64,000 nucleotides of DNA, from the NCBI RefSeq assembly GCF_002443255.2, contig NW_019211458.1, forward strand, positions 31,953,319 to 32,017,318, read 5' to 3'. Every line of letters begins with the position of its first letter. Positions within the stretch are counted from its first letter, which is position 1. The position numbers and the translations under genes were made by a program. Positions 51,698-64,000 of this stretch are shown piece by piece. The DNA comes from Varroa destructor. Its lineage: Eukaryota > Arthropoda > Arachnida > Mesostigmata > Varroidae. The notes beneath the pieces were generated by a model. The model saw nothing but the letters and a program-made list of their open reading frames with translations, was not told where the DNA came from and ran no database searches.

Positions 51698-53937
51698 GCG
51701 TTGTGCTGTGATATGGATGTGTATAGACTCCGGGTATACATAGTTTACGAAATACTGTTACTGAAAGTTGCTTAATACGAAAAACAATGTTTGTTTCTGT
51801 CACTGTTGTTACTGTATTATATACGTGAGCAGGATAAATCCAGGAACAAACGTTCGACATTCAGAGAATTCACGTAGCTATGGCAAAGCTATGGTGACGC
51901 TGGATTGTTTGTAGTACTCTAAGCTACCGAAGTCTGAATTGACTCTATTCAAAAATTGTCAGACGCTTAACGAGTACATAGCGAAGCCCAATAGAAAACC
52001 AAATGTTTTCTGGTGAATCAATTGGAACACATTAGAAGCACTAAAATTTAAATCATTTTAAGAACAATCAGATTACTTTCAATTTTATCGCCTCGGCTAT
52101 GTGTCAAAGAAACCATTGTTGTCGAAAACAAGGGACCTCGATCCACGAAACTCGGTTTCTGCGCAGTGTCTGTTAGAACATCTTTCTGTCGACTGCGCCC
52201 CCATAGCTGATTCTTCTACTAGGCTTTTAATAATAGTGACACCGGCCAAGGATCAGCCTCCTATTCTATTTTTCCATCATTTTGCCTTTTTCATCTCCCC
52301 GACGTCTTATCACTTGACTACTATTTCAACCTCGTAGCGAGGCAGAGTCCCGGCTGCCTACTCTTTCGTCAAAACGCAACTAGCTGTCGCTAAGCTCATA
52401 AAAGACCGCGTTATTTAAAAAGTTCTCGCAGTGGATAATTTCCAACAACATTAGACCGTGTTGAAGACTCTCTCCTTTTAAGTGTATTGGACACCATATA
52501 GTGATTTGGAATCGCTTTGCGTATTCGCTAGCTAAGCTGCCACTGCTGTTTGAGAATCTACGCCGTCGTTTTGAGTTTTCGTCAACGCAGGTCTTCGAAA
52601 CGAACCTTAGGATGTAGGAGCTAAAATTTTCAGAGATTATTGGGCATTTTTTTTTGCTTCGGATGTGACGAGGAAACACGAATGGAGTGTGACGAACCGG
52701 CTTTAAAGACATGTCGTCATTAGCTTCGGCGTGTCTAAGTTCCATCTTGGACTCTCTAGGAAATCAGGTTTTCACGAGACTGGCCATGTACGTAGACAGC
52801 CCTGATGCAGAGCAAATATCATGCTGCTCGTTATACCCTGGTGCCATCTTTAGAACATCTGGCAAATCTCCCAAATTAGTTGTATAAGATAACAAGATTT
52901 GTGTGATCCATACTACGCGAAGTATTCTAAATGGTTCGATACGTTCTCCCTGATATTGTGTTGTTAACCTGTATTTTTGACTTTCATTTATTCGAAAGTT
53001 TTATTTATTCACTTTTTGATTACTACCAGTACCAAAGGTCGATAAATAGGATTCGATTGCGCGGAACTGATCTTAGTGCTCACAATATGTCGTAATTGTG
53101 CGAGCAGAGGCCGAGACTGCATAACGTTAGAACAAACGAAACATCGTAATATTATACTCTTATGCTTAAGTCCATGGGCGAATTGTCAGGGAATGAAGCC
53201 ATCTGCGGCAATTCTCTGTGCTTGTTTGTGGACTGAGGAAGACGAAAATAGGGAAAAGTGCTGCCACCCGCCGGCAAAGCTATTACTTTCTTTTCCTCTT
53301 TTTGAAATGGTAACATCGTATACAAATATAACTTTCCCGCTACCTTAAATTATATTATCTTACTACAGAGAGAGGTATATAGGTTAGAAGGTAATTTCAG
53401 TCCTTTTCGAAGGGTCTTTGTATGAAGCAAATCAAACGAAGGGGTAATGAATGAATCTGTTCTGGAAAAAAATCATTATAAACAAACTATCGAAGATTTG
53501 CATGTGAACGTAACAGTTGTAAAGCGGATTATCTTAAACCTTATATTCTCCTCGGAAGGAACGAATCTTGAATGGTATAAGGCTACGGGAGAAAACAACA
53601 GACGATTTGATGGAGCTTGTTGTGGCAGGCGTGAAAACCTTTGAGCGTGTAGAAAAACGTTCGATATGTCGTCGTGAAATAAGAAATGGAAGCATTTACA
53701 ACTATGTTGTGTACGGAGTGCAAACGAAATACAGATTGTTTGCATATAATTCAATATTCTCCCGAAACACAAAGGCCCAAAGCTAAAACCAACGACAATT
53801 ACAATTTCGACCCGGTACAAAACCAATGAAAATAGGCACATCTAACATGTTGAAACAAGCTGTAACGAAAACTTATCCAGGTTTTTTGCCGTCCTTTAAC
53901 AACTAAGTCCTCTTGTATCATCTAAGAGTGTGACGAC

Positions 53938-53979
53938 AACTTAGTGCATTACTGATTAACTGATAACTTGGTGCATTAC
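53938..53979. repeat. Imperfect 27-bp tandem duplication
   Basis: AACTTAGTGCATTAC (53938-53952) recurs as AACTTGGTGCATTAC (53965-53979). The 12-base spacer between the copies itself contains a partial repeat of ACTGAT. Consistent with slippage. Confidence 0.65.
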
Positions 53980-56900
53980 GAAGTTTTTCGAGGAAAATAT
54001 ATCAGATATATAGAGAAAGGTGGTGTATGGGAAGGGGCTGTCCTATTTTTTCTTGCAAAACACTTTAACGTCGAATCGTTATGCCACTAAATTTTTCGAA
54101 TTTTTAAATGTTCACGGGACGAAAAGTTAATGCAGCTAATCCATTCATTGTATTTTAGAAGCTGGGGCTATATAGGACAGCCAAATAGTTCTTAGTGATT
54201 TGGTCGAATTTTTGCTAGGCGATGTTAAAACGTCCCGTTCGTTTTTTTCTCTCTAGTTTCCCCTATCGCAGGGCCATATTTTCAAAGGCAAACTACACAG
54301 GCAGTCATGTTTCATAAGAACAAGTTCATAAATTCAGTTAGATCACATATTCGCGTTGAGATGAAGCTCTATGCGCCACAGTATTTCAAGCATATATAAA
54401 AGCGGATGCCGTCAACTTTAAGTATAAAAAAATAGAAAGAAAAAATTAGACAGGCTCCAAATACAACTTATCCTAGATTTTGTTGGTGTTGTCGTCATGT
54501 CGCACATTTTGATGACGTGAGTGACATAAGATTACCAACAACATATGCATGGTATTGCAGATAATCATGATTGCAGATCCGGACGGACCATCGAAAGTCA
54601 TTTATACCCTCATCATGCATCAATCACCACGATTGTTATGTGGGCTTCCGTCCGGTCACATTGGCTTTGAAGCGCGCATATTGTTACGGTACGTCCTGCA
54701 AAATGTACTTCGTCAGTACGTTTTTACTTGGCGCATTCAGAACTCGGTTGTATAATGTACGGCCAAAACTTCATGTAGATGTATGGCAAATGGGTCACAA
54801 TTTTTGATCTGTCTAACTTAGCCGAGAAGTGTTTCTCTTCTAACTGTGCTTCTAACGTGCTAACTGACTGATTTTTTCAGTTTCGGAATCATTAACGGTC
54901 CATATAATCGTACCTACACCCACTATCCGATTAGTGTGAATAAAGAAAATGATTTATGCGACCATACGTTGCGGTGCTGTTTGAGCCATATACAGTAAAT
55001 TTACGTGTTTTCAGTTGATATCTTTTTCGAGATTAGATGAATTAAAGCGATGCTAATTTGGCAGAGGACCCTTTGACGAATACATTGGTTTAATTCTTTT
55101 CTTTGGTTTAATTGGCAAATTTTTTTCCTTTTCTTTAACAGTTCTTTTTCAACGATAAGTGCTAAGGGCATTTTGGCCCATACGGCCCTACTTTGTTCTA
55201 CTCTGTCTAGACATTTTAATTGCACGTACTTATATTATGATAAATTTTTTGGCGCCCATAAAGTTTTTTCTTTAAACGGATGGTCAACTGAGCTCTATGT
55301 GCGAATGTGGAGCTTCAGATACACCCTTGAAACCATTTCTATTCTGAGCTTCACAGTGATTTAGTATGCAACGATAGTATGGTACAATGCGTTTGCCGCA
55401 TCCGAGTATTTCTGTGGATGTTTTTTTTATATCAGAATCTCCCGGTTGTAAGCGTATACATCGCCGATTACCATAGTAACCGAAACGAGCTTTGTTGGAA
55501 AGACATAGCAACTGTAAAAATACAACGAATGTATACAGCCAATTTATTATAAAGCATAGAAAGCCTACTTTACAATATCTAGTCACTGATGAACTGTTTT
55601 GTTTATTTTTATGCTGCACGAAAATCGTGATCGTTTTGTGTGTAATCCATAGAGGGCCTGCGGTTTATCAACTGTAACATTGCTTCTATATCGTGACTAA
55701 GCCTCGCGTTGCCTAGAATGGGGGTAAAGCTTCGCTAAAGTGATGTTACGTACGCTCTATAACGGGGTGGAAATAGGCACCTGGAAGGGAAAAGACTGAC
55801 TGGCGTCTCCGGAAGCGAATATGCACCCTGTACATAAATCTGGCTGGTCTTTTTAGTCGTTTTAGTGGTATATTTCTTGGGGCCATATCGTATAGAAAAC
55901 TGCAAATACATCCCACACTTGAAATGTCACAGTAAGCTGTGGTACTGGACATAATATGGCTCCAAATGTCCTCTTCGTTTGGGTCGTGTTAGAACAGTCT
56001 ATAAACATTTGTTCACGTTTCTGACGTCAGATCGAACGACAAAGGGCATTTAGGTTGAGAATAACTTATTGGTACTGAAATACTATTCTCGAACGTTGGC
56101 TGTTTCATGATTCTGATTGTTCATACCCAGCGTTGCTGAATTCGAATCATATAAAGGTTTTTTTCTTAGTGGTAAATAAAAGATGTTAGTACGGTAAGAA
56201 CGCTAACTATGGGGTCAAGACAGAATGGTCTAGATTTACTAAAGTCACGGAGAAAATGCATTGAAAACCGCAAGTAACAGCTGAACTTTCGGGCTTCCCT
56301 GGCATAGCACCTATTTAACTGATCTATGCATTCTTTACTGAAACTCATTATACACCCGGTACAAGTTGATCAGTCAAGCTACCCAACGTTTTACTAATAG
56401 TCACACGATTATGACTCGAGTGTATTTAGTCGCAGATTTTTCTACCAAGCCGAGACAAACCGTATTTAGCGTTTGTAGCTTATTTTATGACATGAACAAC
56501 AAAGCAATTTTTTTTGCCCCTTGTGTCTGATCTGGTACACGTAGATATTACGAATGGAGAAGAGTTCCAGTTGGGAACAATTTGAAAAACAAGGTGAAAC
56601 ATGCTCCATCACACGCGCATGTCGTGGCGTTTCAGTGTGTATACCGTTCGAGCTATGAATATTTGATCTAGACATTTCTTTATAGCAGGAGACGTTCCGG
56701 CTGGGTCGGGTCTTTTAAATTCAACCTGCTGCCACACAATACTTTCCCCTAACTACCGCAAAGGTTGACCTAAATTTACCGCGCAAAAGGCTGAAAGCCT
56801 TTCGAGACTAAAAATTTTAGATGATACAATAGTCCCGGGCTTTCGACTATGAATATAAAATATCTGGCACAAATGAAAATGCGTGCCCGAATCACATGTA

Positions 56901-57597
56901 CGACGATACCGCTGAGGTCCTAGTCAATGTATTTAGGTAGAGCTGTGTACACTAGCTGTACTAGATTGATGGCCTGTCTCTGCGCAACCGGAGAAATTGT
57001 GTCATTGTATTTTTTAAAAAGTACTATGTAAAAGCTACAATAGTTAGACTACGAAGTATAATCGGGTGTTTAGGGTAATGTCGTTGAATATGACGCTTAG
57101 ATTAAGTAAATGGAAATCTGACAGCACACAGTTAGTGCTACGACATCATATCGCGGCGGGTACCCTGACTTTGGTTTCCGGTGGGGCCTTTAACTCGAAA
57201 TCCTACGTGGGAATACTCTTATCCGACTGCCCATCTTCTAGGACTAAAGCTAGTAAATCCCTACCTGTTTAGTCATGCAGGTACACCTTAATCAAACCAA
57301 TGGGTACAAAATACACTTTATCATTAACTGTACATTATTAATATTGAAACGGCTGTCGTTACATTGTAACGTGACTATAATTCGACTTACAATACGACAG
57401 ATTTTTCTGTGGAATAGTGGGGCAGATTGTGTTGCAGCCTTACCTTTGACAGGGTGGTGGCAGTCAGCGAATTTCGCCCCGCCCCATTACACCGTACCCC
57501 ATTGTTTCGCTGCGTTAGCGTCAGATTCAAATAAATTAGGCAGGATTACGCGTGACGTTTAAAGGTATCTTATAATCATACATGAGATGTACATAAT

Positions 57598-57732
57598 ATG
57601 GTTATATATAGAAAACGCGCTGCTGCTGCTGCTGCTATTGATCGCTTCACAGCTGCGCGAAGAGTGTACCTTCAGCCCATAGATGGGCGCTGCGCTTTAC
57701 AGCATCTTAGAAGAACCAACATATTTAAGTAA
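57598..57732 (+). other. Small ORF with (GCT)6 tract
   Basis: An ATG at 57598-57600 opens a 44-codon frame that ends in TAA at 57730-57732. A (GCT)6 tract at 57619-57636 gives a run of six alanines, followed by a basic segment (IDRFTAARRVYLQPIDGR). Trinucleotide runs are often coding, but the frame is short, has no homology that I recognise, and no splice context could be established. It may simply be a microsatellite inside chance sequence. Confidence 0.2.
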
Positions 57733-58004
57733 TTTCTGACTATTGCAAAGGCGGCTCTGCGTCAACGTCTGTTTACCTATAGGCTAGGAGCGTCATCATT
57801 AAAAAGAGGAACCGTTATCATGTAATCTTGTTAGCGCTGGCAAACAACAAGATGTACCTCGTAGGTAACGGCTCTGTCGGGAAAGAGGTAACGGCAAAAT
57901 ATCGTAGTAAGGAAGACAACGTTCTCCTTTCGTTTTGCATTGTCCTATGTAACGATTATAAAAGTTTAATGAACTGCTAGATCAGCAGTTAGAATCACAG
58001 TACC

Positions 58005-58049
58005 GACAGCCATCTACTACGGGAGTGCTTCCCGTAGTAGATGGCTGTC
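58005..58049. repeat. Perfect snap-back hairpin (20-bp stem, 5-nt loop)
   Basis: The left arm 58005-58024 (starts GACAGCCATC) is the exact reverse complement of 58030-58049. The loop is GTGCT. A second, smaller inverted repeat lies just upstream: AACTGCT at 57972-57978 and AGCAGTT at 57984-57990, around a 5-nt loop. The absence of mismatches implies recent origin or selection. Confidence 0.95.
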
Positions 58050-60115
58050 AAATTATTGTGCAAATTGGCGAACTAAGTCAAAAAGGCAGTAAATAACTTT
58101 GCACTCCTTGTCGCCAGCGATAGCACCACCACCAACAGCGATAGCAATAGGTATTATTTCTATGGATTATTCGGATTTCAAGCTATTTGAATCCGAGAAT
58201 AGGCACGCTTCGTTTTATGATGGGAGCCAGCCATTTGGGAAAATAGTTGGGGACGAAGTCGTACGTAAAACATGAAATATCGGGAGCCCTCTGCAGCAGA
58301 CAACTAGGAAAGAGCCATAGTCCGCTAGGACAAAAGTTGCTTTTAATTAAACAAATAAATGTGCCTACTTCTTAGTTTGGTAGTGCCGTCGATTACTTCA
58401 AATGTTTTTATTTAAGCGATTTGCCTAAGAGCAATCCTTAAGAAGAAAGAGGTATTGTCTTTGTGAGCATAGCCATAGTCACATATGGGCAATGCTACTA
58501 AATCACTTGGCAACGAGCACAGGTCGAATTAAGCTTAAAGGAAAAATTATTTGAGTAATATTATTAGGACAAGTAGCCCTTTTCTTAATCGAAAGCCGTG
58601 AAAATAATTTAAAAGGCTTTTCGATTCTACGTATAGTCCAGGTTAGCCTTTGGTACACTTTTCTGTTGAAGGATGTATTTTACTTTTGTTATTCTCAGTT
58701 TTTTGACGCATTTATTTGTCTGCAATATAGACACGATAACTTTTGTTTTGAGCGCCGAAAATCAAGCTCGAAAATGGAAAAGATCTGAGGCAAACATTTT
58801 CATCCTCAACGACGTCGTTGTATTAGGCAGAAAAAATGACCCAGCACTATTATTTGGAGGTAGGCGCTGTTTAGCCAAAATTCTCTTTCAACTGGTTTTT
58901 GGGTGTATTCAATGATCCGCTACGTGATGACTCTAAAAAGAACTGTTGAATCTGACTGAAGGATTACTAAGTATTTTGGGTCATTTCTATAGCATTCTGT
59001 TAGTCCATGCCCTTTCGGATTACCTGGAGCAATACAGGCGTGTTCGTAGCGTCTAACCGTTTTAGAATGGACTTTTCTCTTTTTAACATGCTCTAAAGCC
59101 GTAAAACAAACGCCGATCAAGTTCATTCGACTCGGATGAAGCCCAGCCCATCCAAGTGTAGGCTACACATAGCTAAAAGTGCGTTCTTCGGAACCTAACT
59201 TCCAACGCGTAAGAACCTATTGAGAGGTAGCGACGTGTACGTGCGAGAATTGTCTCTTGAGGAGATTTCGCACCGGGAAATAATTACCCGAAAATTTATG
59301 CCGGCGACGACAATAGTAGTAATGCCAAAAACCCTTCTGCATTCAACTAATGAAGTAAAAGATTTTTGAACAGAATGGCAGCCCTCACAATGCAATTTTC
59401 TACCAGCCCGAAGTCCTTCTGGAAGTATATTATGCATCTAATACAAGGCAGCCTTGTCACGCACGAGGCAATTTCATTTATAGGTATGTGCAGGCACATC
59501 TTTTACGTTACAATTGTAACTAACCTCAGTTATTAATTTATACAGAGGGCTTGTTTCGGAAGGATGTTCGGATGAAGCAATAATAAACGCTTAGTGATTT
59601 CGGACTATATATTGTAAAGTAACAGGCATGTATTTCATGCATACATTGCCTGCCATTTTAATTTGGTTCAAATGAAACACTCAGCCAGAGCTAAGAAGCC
59701 TTTGGCAATTGAGGATACATATAACGGTTCGTTAAAACTAAATCATTCCTGGCATCGCGTTTCCTTAAATTTTCGTTATGTTTGGATTATAGAAAAGTCC
59801 TGTGCCCAGGTCGATACCCTGTGTTAGATCCCTTGGTAAAAATAATTTAACCTGCGAAGTTGATCAATCAGTGTTATAAATATAGTGAGCTAAGGGGATC
59901 GTATTTTGGCCTTTCCCTTACTTAACAACTGAGCGATACATCCAACAATAGGACACAAAGCGCAGCATTAACGAGTATTTTAACGAGAGAGTAAATTTAT
60001 GAGTCTTACTTGTAACGTGTTAGTATTAGCTGATTAGTACATTATCATTACAAAACTAGCTTTATATACCAACGATTTATGGCTTCATTATTCTAATTAT
60101 TTTTCTGCTGAAAGA
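58050..60115. other. Gene-free stretch
   Basis: No recognisable gene. Frames at 58673-58915 (+), 58920-59126 (-) and 59195-59437 (-) are 68-80 codons, without motifs. A small bulged inverted repeat (GGCATGTAT / ATACATTGCC) lies near 59624-59650. Confidence 0.55.
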
Positions 60116-60173
60116 AATTTACCTTGCACCTACTATATGGAAGGCCTTCCATATAATAGGTGCAGGGTAAATT
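60116..60173. repeat. Near-perfect 58-bp palindrome, no loop
   Basis: Arms 60116-60144 and 60145-60173 are reverse complements over 29 bp with two mismatches, both transitions. The centre is GGAAGG/CCTTCC with no spacer. The two transitions suggest that an originally perfect inverted duplication has begun to decay. No gene is adjacent. Confidence 0.93.
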
Positions 60174-63100
60174 CGCCACCAAAAAAGTGTGATAACTTTT
60201 ATGTTTCATAGAACAGTTTACTTTGCATTTAATCATTTTCCATCTTCTTCATTATCATATTGTAAGCCCCCGACTCTGTCGAGCCCCCGCCTCCATTCAT
60301 TTCCCCATAGCAAGTAACAAATCATCAAATTCCTCGTATTTTAGTCAATAACATAATGCAGTAAATATTTATTTACGTGTGTTGGTAGCCTGTCAAAAAT
60401 AATTAAAAAAAAACCTTATATATATGTGCCTATAGGAGAAAAAGACACTTGACAGTTTGAAAGTTCACATTTGCTTTACAAAGTAGCTTTACGGAAAAAC
60501 GTCCTAAGGAGATACAAAAAGGTTCTAAAAAAACAGCAACGTATGCAGATATGATATGAGTATGCAGATTAATAATTCGCTACGATTTATATATTGAAAA
60601 ACAAGTGTATTACAGTGAGGTCTTCAACTTATAAATCGTCCGACCAAATAAGATGTGTACCTCAAAACTCGCTCGCTCTTCCTTCCTCAGAACTTGGTCA
60701 CTTGACTTGATTTCAGCTACATTTTGTTCCCTAGGTCTCATTTATAACATAACAGCGACAGAGTGCTTCCGGTGATAAGGCGTACTGATATATTTTCGAG
60801 AGAAAATTATACGTAACAACGATTTTTATTTACTGCAAATAATTGTCCAAAGTGCATACTGTCATCTACCAGTAAATACGTAAATATTTGATTAAAAGAT
60901 TCATTTTGTCCTTCTATTCTAAGAACGAAAGGTTACAAAGGGCAATAACATACTTTGCCGTCAGTTCAATGGCGATCTCCCGCTTTCGCTAGGTAGGACT
61001 TCAGCTCCCATTTTACATTACTATAATATATAGATTATAGTATTATACACGGGGTAAAATTGGCAGTCGAAACACTCCTTCTGGTGTGAAAGTGAACGAT
61101 TTCCGCTTGTTAAAACAGAATCGACAGGTGTTCATTTTGCAAAGAATTTTCAATTTTTTCTTCTTTCAAAGGGCAAGGCCAATTTATTACGGCTCGTATC
61201 GTGCTCCCTCTGAATTGCCATTCGTTTGATCTTATTTTTTTTTCTAATAAAACTAGTTATTTGTATTATCTGACAGCTCCATGTCGATCCACAGAAATTC
61301 TGTACTTTGGTGTTTAGCTATGACTCATCCTTTAACTAATACATCCCAGTTTAAAAGGTTACCTTATTGAATGATTTGGTGCGAGCATGCACATCAGGGG
61401 TGTACTCGACGAGAAAAATATCGGCAAAAAAGCTTTCAGTGAGGAATACGAATCGTGCAAAACGTCTCTACTTGAGGAGTCGTTCCGTAACACAGTTTAT
61501 AACTGATATTGATACTCCGTAGCATTGGCAGTGTTCGATTGGTAATGGCAGGAAGCCCTCGTATGAAGGTGACGTGACACGAAAATAGCATTTCGTTAAA
61601 TGTTACAGCTGTATCTATAGTTATCACAGGCCTTGCGATGTAGGGCATCGCATAACTAAGTCTTTTAAGTATTTTTTTTTCTGGTAGGACAATTTTGTTC
61701 TGTAAGTTGTTCGTTTTAGATTATTGATATGTACTAGGTGGCACCAAGAAGCGTACTATTTTAAGATAAGCTATTTCCTCGTCTCAGTGATGATCTAAAG
61801 AAACACCTCGAAACGAGTAGAATGTTCGTAAACAATTTACCAGTTACCGCTAAGTTTGCCGAGACAAAATTCGAATTCTGCTATTTATTATACATAACTT
61901 AATTAGACTCAATCATGCGACGAGAACACAAACTATGGGGAGCTGAACAATTCTCTGTGTAATCCAGCTGCAAGAAATTCAACCCTTCTAAAGGGGCAAA
62001 TTGGAAGAGAAACCTCAGTTCTCGAAACGATCGAAACTGTCAACACTTCGACAATAAACCGCTAATAGCAATCAATAAACAAATAATAAGGGCATTGCCA
62101 CGAGAGAAAATTTCGACCTGCAAAGTAAATTATACCATACGATGTAATAAGGGTTTAATAGATGTCCTTTCCGAACCATATGGGCATTAAATTGAAATCA
62201 ATTAAGGACTGAATCGGATCTAATACTACTTGATTCCAAAAAAAATAGGCGTGCTTTATTCATATGCAATTATCTAATTGGGATCCCACTTTATTTATCT
62301 GTGGCAAACAGATTACTTCAAAAAATGTTGTCCACATCGAAAATAACTGTACTCGGTATAAACATACATTTTATCACCTATTTAGAAATTTTATTGTATA
62401 ATCCCATAGTCTCGTTATCGTAAACGTTCACAATTAAACATAGATTTATTTCCTTTGCATCTGATAAAGGGTTGCTTCAGTTTAGAAGCGACACCTTCTT
62501 GTGTCATTTCTAAGAAGGGGAAAAAGTAATCGATCTTTCCACTGGAAGCTACAAGAAAAATACCCAGGACAATTAACTTTATTGTAACTTTTATACCTGA
62601 GTAGTAGGTGAGTCTTGTTATTAATTATTTATTTACGAATGTCAGTCACCTACAGTATAGATCCATTGTAGTCGACCCAATTTAGCCACTTTCGTGTGAA
62701 AGGATGGAAACACAAAATGATAGAAAAAGATCGCGTTTATCTATCCTGCACTATTTCTGTCCAGGCTTTTCGTCTGTGACATCGGGCCTTCTCCTGAAAA
62801 GCTTAACTTCATTGTGAAACTTGACATCACATCTTCCGTCTCACAAGCCGTTGCTCTTCTTTATAAAGATTTATCTGGTCTAGGCCTGCCGTTCGAGTGC
62901 CTCTGTGATTGCCTGTTGTTTTGAGCCGCTATCAGCTCCATCTGAAACGTAAGTTAAGACATTTTTGAATGTTAGCAAAAGTTACAGCAACGACATTATA
63001 ATGTTATAAATGACCAATGATTTCTAAAGTGTTCTTTCGCATGCATTCTAGTCGTTTACAGATATACGCATATGTCTTCATATCAATTCTTGAATTTCAA

Positions 63101-64000
63101 TCTTCAATTCAAATCATCAATTCAGTCTTCTTGAATTGGAGAATCTCTGGTCTATTATATAGTTGTCATCAAAAAGGTCACTAAACTGCGCCTGTCCGTT
63201 ATTTTTTGATCTTACGCTAACCGTAACTTTCTTTCGAAAAAATAAAAAGCAATCTAATCTACCAAAATGAGAGCAGAAGATACTTTTGCCTGAAATTAAT
63301 GCAAAAGCTATAATAGCAATGGGAAAGGACACCGATAAAAGCCCCATGCAGGGACTTTTAGAAAACTACACATTGCACTGGTTTTGCTCTAGAATTAAAC
63401 AGTAAAATCCAATTCTCGAGTAGATTTGCTATATTTCAAGCAATGTATTATTATCTACACATAACACACAGTCAGTTATATCTACAATAGCAGGTTTATT
63501 TCCGTAGTGTTCCACGGGGCCGGGACCTGAAGATGGGAAATGGGCTAACTTTGTCAGTCGACTTCTAACGAAACCTTAGAGCGAAGCTTAAGTCATTTGG
63601 ATAGACGTAGCATTTGGCACTGGCTTTAACGGTAAATCAATAAAAAAAAAACAACACAAAAAATGTCTTAGCTCTGTTTGGCAAAAATTACACTCATATG
63701 TGCAACTCTAAGAGATAGCATGAACTCAATGCGACGTAGATAGAATGTATACTGTCTGGCCAAATCCCTTACGTTTTCCCCTGTAGAAATTTTTTTTATC
63801 AATAAATAGACATTATTTTATTGGAAGTTATTCCAAAAGCCGAAGTAATGATTTGTGCGTAGTTGTATGCGTGTGCATCTTCCATAAGATAACAATTCTT
63901 ATTTTTGAAGAAAATATCTATGAAGAGGGAGGTCTAATGTGCATAGAAGCAAGGTTATACGTTGGTGAAAATCTCTACATAAAAATAGATGTGATCCAAG
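60174..64000. other. Gene-free AT-rich stretch to window end
   Basis: No recognisable gene. It holds a TA-rich hairpin at about 61020-61045 (9-bp arms), a cryptic CAATTC/TTGAATT-rich patch at 63083-63136 and short A or T runs. The frames at 61436-61648 (-) and 63117-63347 (-) carry no motif. Confidence 0.55.
63083..63136. repeat. Cryptic repeat of CAATTC / TTGAATT
   Basis: Several copies of CAATTC, and their complement GAATTG, occur within about 55 bases. They include an inverted pair CAATTCA / TGAATTG with a 7-nt spacer. The array is degenerate, consistent with slippage in simple sequence. Confidence 0.5.

Larger units (their letters stand above)
49594..57597. other. Gene-free stretch with small duplications
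   Basis: No recognisable gene. It holds an A-rich tract (50960-50988), two imperfect tandem duplications (51652-51697, 53938-53979) and a short (TA)n run (50258-50271). Minus-strand frames of 121 codons at 52380-52745 and 53476-53841 and 111 codons at 55284-55619, and + frames at 57066-57272 and 57275-57562, were read; none has a recognisable motif. Confidence 0.55.

Noticed and set aside
52380..52745. 121-codon minus-strand ORF with a true ATG
   Set aside because: No domain, no codon bias and a length expected about once or twice by chance in a window of this size and composition.

Overview
The window looks like non-coding nuclear DNA of an invertebrate animal, most likely an arthropod. It is AT-rich, with (TA)n microsatellites up to 55 bp, homopolymer A/T runs and no visible CpG depletion. 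No reading frame exceeds about 170 codons on either strand. There are no operon-like gene strings, Shine-Dalgarno-spaced starts, tRNAs or rRNAs. The only recognisable protein homology is a decayed mariner-family DNA transposon, which fits an arthropod but does not name the species. I did not find a confidently intact gene; most of the window reads as intergenic or long-intron sequence.

Layout. 1-8394: gene-free AT-rich DNA with a 21-bp tandem duplication (5593-5634) and a perfect 18-bp palindrome (5771-5788). 8395-9035: mariner transposase relic on the + strand, broken by frameshifts and stops. 9036-24752: gene-free, with the longest (TA)n array (13623-13677) and a perfect 16-bp palindrome (15076-15091). 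24753-24802: perfect 23-bp snap-back hairpin. 24803-33099: gene-free, with a second long (TA)n array. 33100-33327 and 36481-37130: two GC-rich islands (57-67% GC in the lines I counted) standing out of AT-rich DNA; both carry long minus-strand open frames that I cannot identify. 37131-48423: gene-free, with one weak reverse-transcriptase-like motif near 47.6 kb. 48424-49593: a minus-strand frame that stays unusually open over about 390 codons, the best candidate for an unidentified (probably decayed) coding region. 49594-64000: gene-free, with short duplications, an A-rich tract, a (GCT)6 tract in a small ORF, and two more snap-back hairpins (58005-58049, 60116-60173).

The most unusual structural signal is the set of three unrelated, nearly perfect inverted duplications with loops of 0-5 nt. 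Chance does not explain them. They suggest fold-back (template-switch) mutation in this genome, or an assembly or library artefact. I see no evidence of a multi-gene system in the window, and I have not assigned functions to the unrecognised open frames.
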